Shown here: positions 59,401 to 64,000 of the stretch, piece after piece
Numbering within the stretch: position 1 is the stretch's first letter
Layout of the letters: the number at the start of each line of letters is the position of its first letter
NCBI RefSeq assembly: GCF_026262505.1
Contig: NC_067203.1
Location: forward strand, 16,504,392-16,568,391
DNA from: Trichomonas vaginalis G3
Lineage: Eukaryota; Parabasalia; Trichomonadida; Trichomonadidae
Length of the DNA: 64,000 bases
Direction of reading: 5' to 3'
Program-made: the position numbers and the translations under genes
The notes under the pieces: model-generated
What the model was told of the DNA's origin: nothing
The model's input: only the letters and a program-made list of their open reading frames with translations
Database searches by the model: none

Positions 59401-62400
59401 GATGGAGACATATACTATCTGTTGAACCTTGCTTCAATGCATCCAACAGTTGCAGAAGAATTGCACCACGATATCACAGAAATGTTTAGCGAAATTGGAG
59501 CACTTTTGATGCAGAATACTTTAGGATTACAAGGTGAAATGTACAATTTCCTGTTTTCTGCCCTTAAAACTTCGAAAGGACAAAAGTTTGCCATTACTTC
59601 TTTCAAAGAAGCTGGAATTCTTTGCGAAAACAACAATCCAACCTTCGAAGTTATCCTACAAGCAGCTACAAAGATCCAGATTTGTTTATCTATCATTGGA
59701 CCTCATATTCTCGAAGAAATTCCAGATGTTGTTCCAAAATTCTTAGCAGCATATCGAAATATCATCATATCGGTATCAGCACCATCAATATTATCCCTTA
59801 ATGAGAAGATACCATTGATATTTACTGAAATTGCTAAGACAAATAAAATTGATTCTCCATTCTTCAAATGCGTAAGAGATAACTTAGCTCTTGTTACTCC
59901 AACATCACCAACAAACACAAATCCGTTCGTTTTGTTCGCTCTTCTCATTACTTTGAACCTTGAATCAACTCCAGATAATAATGATTTTGTTTTATCAGTA
60001 ATTTTGCTGTCATTGCACTTCAACACGACACAAATAATTCCTTTGATACAACAAATCCTTAAGAAGTTCACTCTGGCAACTTCTATCGTTGAAAAACCGG
60101 AAATTGTCGGAATTTTGGAGTCAATTGGCAAAGGATTTCAATTTAATGTATTCGAATCGACAGAACACGAGTTATTTGATGTCGGTCCATCATTTTCTTT
60201 CGCGAGAGCCACAATTGTCAGAAGAATTCTCGATGAAAAGAAGATCAACCAACTTGTAGACATAATAAACAAACACGATAAAGCCGCAAGTCTCGGAGCA
60301 TTGTTAGTTTTGAGTTGCTGTAGTTTTCCACCTCACATTAACCAACAAGTTCGAATTAAATCGACAGGACAACAATCCACGATTTGTTCGATGGATTACT
60401 TGGAATATAGGTTCCGGAATGAGGATGGATTTTCATTTTCTCTGCCTGCTTTCGATGTTTCGTCGTTCGAATTCACTGAAATTCCTTTTGTTCCAATAAT
60501 GCCGAAGAGAATCGGTCACGTTTCTCAAGAATTGATCGACGCTTTACTCGATTGCACTGAACAGGATGACATAGAGTCTAAATTCGCTAGATCTGCCCTT
60601 GCAGAACTATCTTATAACACTCCACTTCCATTAGATTTGTCAGAATCATTCAGTCTATCGGCCAATTCAACAACCGTTAATAGCCAGAACGAATTGTCCG
60701 ATGATTCTGATATTAAAATCGAGAATTTGGCAAATAATGAAAATAATGATCTCCGAAACTCCCAAAAATTCGATATCAAATCTGAAAATAGCATGGACAG
60801 ATTCGAGAGAAGCGTAATCAAGTCAGAAAGTACTGAAAGATTTGAGAACATTTACAAATTAATGATGAAGAAGAGCGGAATCAAGTTAGAACTAAGGCAT
60901 TTCTGCGAAGGAGACACATACGTTTGCAATAAGAGCATCCCATGCTTCAGTGTTAAATGTATGCCGAATATGACAATTGGATATTGCAGTGGAAAGGCCA
61001 AAACGACATTCCAATCATTTAAAGTCAATATAACTAATGAAGGAATGATCAATTTGCCGGCGGCTGTCTCTCAAACTGTTGTTAAATTAGAAAGTGACAA
61101 TATAATCATCGGATTCTTTGGCCAATACAAACAATTGTTCATACAATCGGGAGATATTTTCGTTATGCCACCTGTTTTCTTATCAATCATGGAAGATCCT
61201 TGTCCATTTGTTGTATCTCAAAAAGAACCTCAAGATTTCAATCCAAATCCGAAAATCCATGCATTCCTCATGAAGAGAATCCTTCCTGTTTCATCTGTTT
61301 TCAGCCACGTCGTTGCAAATAACCAATTATACTCATTATTCTTAGACGAACTTAGATTTAATGGAGTTTCTCCATCACAGACCCATTTCCTCCCTGAAAT
61401 CTCTAACAAATCTAAGTTTACTTACCTGGAATTCAATTTATCAGCTGATTCCATCAAAGTTTGCGTTCATCCGAATACAATGAGAGCTGTAAGAATATAC
61501 GAATACACAATAGAGAAACCAGTGATCACGAAAACTTTCGGACTTTACATAAGTATTGAAAAGTCGATCGTTTTCCTCACAAATTGTGGTCAAATAATTG
61601 AAGACTCTGTTTTCAAGATAAACATCAATTCTCCAATTACCGTTGGCTTTGAAATGAAATGCGCGGAAAAATTAAAGGTAAATACAGGTTTCGCTCCATT
61701 TATTTACGATATTAAGAAACCAAAAGAGTTCAACAACCTAAAGAACTTCAAATCGACCATGAACTCCGATTGCATTCCATATTCCTTCGAGCCAGTCTTC
61801 CAAGGCAAGATTCCTTTCGAATTACAAACAGTTAACGGCGAAAGCCAACACAAAAGCGAGGTAGAATTCGAAAGGCCATGTATATTAACAGCTGCGGACA
61901 TTGATGCCAAGTTATACCACAGATCAGCTGTATTTACTCAAATTCCAAACACAGACAAAGCATCTGTTCGTTTATTCAACGCCAGGAGCCAAACCCGGAT
62001 ATCTCTCGACCTTCCAATGCGTTACATTTACTCTTTGGCCGATTGCATCGAGCCATTAAATGTTTTCGCAGCCTATGAACGCATGCAAAGGACATTAAAG
62101 CCATATTTGAGTCCTTCCCTTTTCTTCCAGCCAACGGAGATGATGCAGAAAGGCCTTACAATGCTTACAACCGATTTACAACAAGATTTCTTTTCGAACA
62201 GGATGAAACAAGAAAACATGTTGATTTATATCCTGTCCGTGATGCAGAACATCGACCAATTCGATGACGACATCAAACTAGAAAAGGTTGTAATCCAAGC
62301 AGCAACTATTTTAGGCGTTGACGATTTCACCTCTTTGTGTTGTGAAACATTAAGTCCAATTTTCGCTCATGTTTCTGTCAAAAAACAGAAAATTTTCAGA

Positions 62401-64000
62401 AATTTAGTTCAAAAAAGTATCAAAAGTTTATTATTTGACAGAAAATTGGAACTTGTTGTTTGCAGCAACAGACACAACGATGTATTAGTAGAGATAGAAA
62501 GGAGAAATGCCGATGCTATCTACGTGAAATTCTCCGACAACAATTTGAATTTGCCATTAATTGCAAATTCATACAACCAAGAATATGTATTATGTTATGA
62601 ACATCAGAATGAAATTTCGCAAATGACAATGCTTGGTGACATGTTCACCATTACTAATTTGTCACCAGAAAGCATTGCATTTCTTGAAATTTATCCAATA
62701 CAAATGGACAAATTCGAAGAAAACCATTATTTCAGATTGAGTTTGCAATTGATTTCTTTTGTTATCAGTCATTGCGAGAGATTGAACTTAAAGAACATCT
62801 TGCACGAACTGATCTTCATTCCTTTGTTCGAGCGCTGCATGTCCCGCAAATTGTTGTTGTTTGGAAACATAATTTCCGAATGGTTCCTTCGAATTATTTC
62901 TCTGAATTTGTTGACAGACGAATACAAAGAGAAATACGCAAAACTAATTAACTTGGAAACACTTTTGTTAATAAGGGATTCCAAATTAGCAATTAGTTTA
63001 TGCATATTTAGCTTGTACGTCTATGTAGGAAGCGGAAAGAACGAACACCAAATCAGAGAAAGACTCGTAAACATAATAGAACCATTCTTAGAAAAACAAA
63101 ATGAAAATACAGCGGCTGCTAAATTGTTCAGAAGAATCGCAGCTGATTTCATGTCACCTTTTGCTGTTTCACCTTCGATGTTCCCATTTTTAAGACAGGT
63201 GAGACCACCTCTAATCACAAGTTTCTCATTTGAAGCTTTGATCAAATCCCGCAAATACCAAAAGAAGTTTTCTTTCGTTCCTGATTTAGAAGACAAGAAA
63301 CCACAAACTTCTGTGATAAATTTGCAGGATAATTCGAGGGTTTACGTGCAATTGAGCGAAGAAAACATTCAGCCAGGAAAGATTAAGTTCGGAAGAGATG
63401 AAATAACTAATTCCGGATTTATTGAATTGGATGACGAAGAAGAAGAAATCGAGTTTTCAATACAAAGAGATGAAGTGACATCAAATTTGGTCGCAGAAGT
63501 TTACACGGAAAAAGAAAATGAACACCCGAGTTATTCATCATTTTTGAAGATATTTACTATCTACAAAGAACTCAAAGACCAATGGACATCAAAGGATGAA
63601 GCAATGGCAACTGCTTTGGCAACTTGTTTGATGGAAAACGAGAATTTGCTGATTTTTGATGACAGTTATTTCTCCAAATTTTTCCCAACAGTTTCCGTTG
63701 AATCTTCTCGATTTAGAGTTTCTCTTTTGATGCTGTTAATTAAGTCATCAGCCCCAGCAAATCCTGATTTCCCGATGACTCCTGGTTTCTCACATTATCT
63801 TCCTTTTCTTTCGAGTATTTCGATGCCACACGACGATTTAATGGCCAAACAACAAGTCTGCGGATATGTCCCGATTTCCATTGTTTCTCTCACGAATTTC
63901 TACGTAAGAGCTGCTCAACAATTCGCTACTTACGGAGTATTCCCAGGAGAAAACTTCATCAGGGACATTCAGTTGCTAAATATCAAAGATTTGGCAACGA
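56482..64000 (+). CDS. Giant protein, N-terminal 2,506 codons (HECT-E3-like candidate), runs off window
   Basis: The frame opens at ATG 56482 (MQELSGILSKFGPGVAYGTD), the first Met after an in-frame TAG, and keeps the same register to base 64,000. TCATCAATTAT about 20 bases upstream is a possible initiator. Visible parts are N-terminal helical repeats, a Cys-rich stretch CINCDIHSICVC (about residue 300), a beta-rich region, and a CUB-like jelly-roll at about residues 770-870 (HPYENNSSYIHPYHFPGAVR ... FKFTSDPSLNDYGYKAYI) of the kind found in ZZEF1 and giant HECT or RING ligases. After it come a SPRY-like region (about 1460-1560) and long helical repeats. A HECT domain, if present, would lie beyond the window, so the enzyme class is inference only. 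Confidence 0.6.
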   Translation, partial: MQELSGILSKFGPGVAYGTDTIQSLINGVADVDYSALIRAFPTLVNPSTDSRHYPNDEFLELDQIRENILQNIEYFLEVEDPQYPSIQNEVLPEIEAPIHVIYNIFLPIIEKITTTNPEPILKVLNQLSSMLSKSSFEENWDLPLITNRLLLWMSSIIEKSDCPPEVVKKIIELWVQIIESTHRSEYIIRLAQCWFKNPNVSIDYDISNLLKLIKKNYRMTTFADYAITNTNKLYLHEIMPESTSKPTSLKEVRQRRIAAWKGFLYVAEPTTGLTKFGTGILGTVFASNERSSGVCINCDIHSICVCNNHLLLGFQGQAKGTIDVMSIESLERLGQLECDTPIPQGPFTAAGDMLYIISKSILYCYEKHGMKITLKSQKGLIRPEREFFPVALPRDYEKYVSLITDGLVIGIVFAPYLIGNNENPLYHQYNISTGELMLTDSLLQENLSSLYVAVDIEGNTIIEAPYWDTVFVSNLSPVYKFLQDYTLDKIELPSGNIPLQMMNAILPLLASRVSLKLMDLSQIFAIQNTDIVFDLIDLMKEDERYNVFADAAVSIIAIFEYQASEYHTYDVQDIMDILELKNVSSISRINFMKAFVRGFKKNFLMTTSDCLKIIEILTPYEVSMIFSDGFHDIYGFLLAILNEPGERVLEYLKNNLSTQYSFLNAMTFSLLRGALVDYVISPSAAVPLFKCIKNANPYVLPTLLAPILPLLNQMLEEDAIVAVVFPQLSTILASLEGLCSANHLAKYAKKHFESRVSNHFIETTVIDESPHPYENNSSYIHPYHFPGAVRITISFDPQTSTEEDCDFLQIFSDIDCQEPICPKLSGPYSKWENIIVNSQRLIFKFTSDPSLNDYGYKAYISVKSFSTTLAYKSPQIFYDLSRAIFLMLLNVSKRYDSPPEGFSPETFSFPRGLQPVPFTKQDAKEIVMKICKKFNQKHEEWVDEIIAMLDPISCFPIAYTYLNYIYENCTEDDGDIYYLLNLASMHPTVAEELHHDITEMFSEIGALLMQNTLGLQGEMYNFLFSALKTSKGQKFAITSFKEAGILCENNNPTFEVILQAATKIQICLSIIGPHILEEIPDVVPKFLAAYRNIIISVSAPSILSLNEKIPLIFTEIAKTNKIDSPFFKCVRDNLALVTPTSPTNTNPFVLFALLITLNLESTPDNNDFVLSVILLSLHFNTTQIIPLIQQILKKFTLATSIVEKPEIVGILESIGKGFQFNVFESTEHELFDVGPSFSFARATIVRRILDEKKINQLVDIINKHDKAASLGALLVLSCCSFPPHINQQVRIKSTGQQSTICSMDYLEYRFRNEDGFSFSLPAFDVSSFEFTEIPFVPIMPKRIGHVSQELIDALLDCTEQDDIESKFARSALAELSYNTPLPLDLSESFSLSANSTTVNSQNELSDDSDIKIENLANNENNDLRNSQKFDIKSENSMDRFERSVIKSESTERFENIYKLMMKKSGIKLELRHFCEGDTYVCNKSIPCFSVKCMPNMTIGYCSGKAKTTFQSFKVNITNEGMINLPAAVSQTVVKLESDNIIIGFFGQYKQLFIQSGDIFVMPPVFLSIMEDPCPFVVSQKEPQDFNPNPKIHAFLMKRILPVSSVFSHVVANNQLYSLFLDELRFNGVSPSQTHFLPEISNKSKFTYLEFNLSADSIKVCVHPNTMRAVRIYEYTIEKPVITKTFGLYISIEKSIVFLTNCGQIIEDSVFKININSPITVGFEMKCAEKLKVNTGFAPFIYDIKKPKEFNNLKNFKSTMNSDCIPYSFEPVFQGKIPFELQTVNGESQHKSEVEFERPCILTAADIDAKLYHRSAVFTQIPNTDKASVRLFNARSQTRISLDLPMRYIYSLADCIEPLNVFAAYERMQRTLKPYLSPSLFFQPTEMMQKGLTMLTTDLQQDFFSNRMKQENMLIYILSVMQNIDQFDDDIKLEKVVIQAATILGVDDFTSLCCETLSPIFAHVSVKKQKIFRNLVQKSIKSLLFDRKLELVVCSNRHNDVLVEIERRNADAIYVKFSDNNLNLPLIANSYNQEYVLCYEHQNEISQMTMLGDMFTITNLSPESIAFLEIYPIQMDKFEENHYFRLSLQLISFVISHCERLNLKNILHELIFIPLFERCMSRKLLLFGNIISEWFLRIISLNLLTDEYKEKYAKLINLETLLLIRDSKLAISLCIFSLYVYVGSGKNEHQIRERLVNIIEPFLEKQNENTAAAKLFRRIAADFMSPFAVSPSMFPFLRQVRPPLITSFSFEALIKSRKYQKKFSFVPDLEDKKPQTSVINLQDNSRVYVQLSEENIQPGKIKFGRDEITNSGFIELDDEEEEIEFSIQRDEVTSNLVAEVYTEKENEHPSYSSFLKIFTIYKELKDQWTSKDEAMATALATCLMENENLLIFDDSYFSKFFPTVSVESSRFRVSLLMLLIKSSAPANPDFPMTPGFSHYLPFLSSISMPHDDLMAKQQVCGYVPISIVSLTNFYVRAAQQFATYGVFPGENFIRDIQLLNIKDLAT

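Overview
This window looks like nuclear DNA of a trichomonad (Parabasalia; Trichomonas/Tritrichomonas-like). The reasons are long intronless genes, very AT-rich intergenic DNA, a Polinton/Maverick-type element rich in KilA-N and capsid genes, giant ubiquitin-system proteins, and a Pmp-like (beta-helix) surface protein. Species cannot be fixed from sequence alone. There is one assembly gap (26 N at 2239-2264).

Region 1 (about 1-13,000) is part of a decayed Polinton/Maverick or Polinton-like virus element whose left side lies outside the window. I see a KilA-N gene, an A32/FtsK-type packaging ATPase, an SF3 (D5-like) helicase, a candidate minor capsid protein and a candidate double-jelly-roll major capsid protein. 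Most of these are broken by frameshifts. They are packed head to tail with almost no spacing, mainly on the minus strand. The element is studded with iteron arrays (22-, 26- and 25-bp units) and six copies of a palindromic module. No polymerase or integrase is visible in this part.

Region 2 (about 12,800-15,780) holds no genes. It contains covarying GC-rich hairpins, a 40-base poly-T, a six-fold and a three-fold tandem array of long hairpins, and one end of a dispersed hAT-like repeat.

Region 3 (15,782-36,152, plus strand) carries a giant USP-family protein that has lost its catalytic Cys and His, a RalGAP/Rap-GAP-like protein and two GOST-type (Wntless/TMEM181-like) multi-spanning membrane proteins. 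Between them lie non-autonomous DNA transposons: two inverted copies of a TTAA-flanked element (one interrupted by a hAT-like element with an 8-bp target duplication), another hAT-like end, and a 1.05-kb element with 16-bp terminal inverted repeats.

Region 4 (36,325-51,778) is mainly minus strand: SWS1/ZSWIM7-like SWIM protein, HAD phosphatase, coiled-coil protein, unknown protein, MBOAT acyltransferase, Pmp-like surface protein, tRNA-Met(CAT) on the plus strand, membrane-anchored GH3 beta-N-acetylglucosaminidase, and a low-complexity protein.

Region 5 (51,779-64,000) has a cyclin, then a 0.95-kb inverted-repeat-flanked segment that carries five consecutive long hairpins (about 19-26 bp stems, resembling a cluster of miRNA-like precursors), then the first 2,506 codons of a giant protein open to the window edge.

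The host genes show no shared pathway; they are individually transcribed housekeeping genes. The most unusual content is the recurring theme of covarying palindromes and hairpin arrays, the mutated USP, and the decaying viral-type element that has an SF3 helicase.
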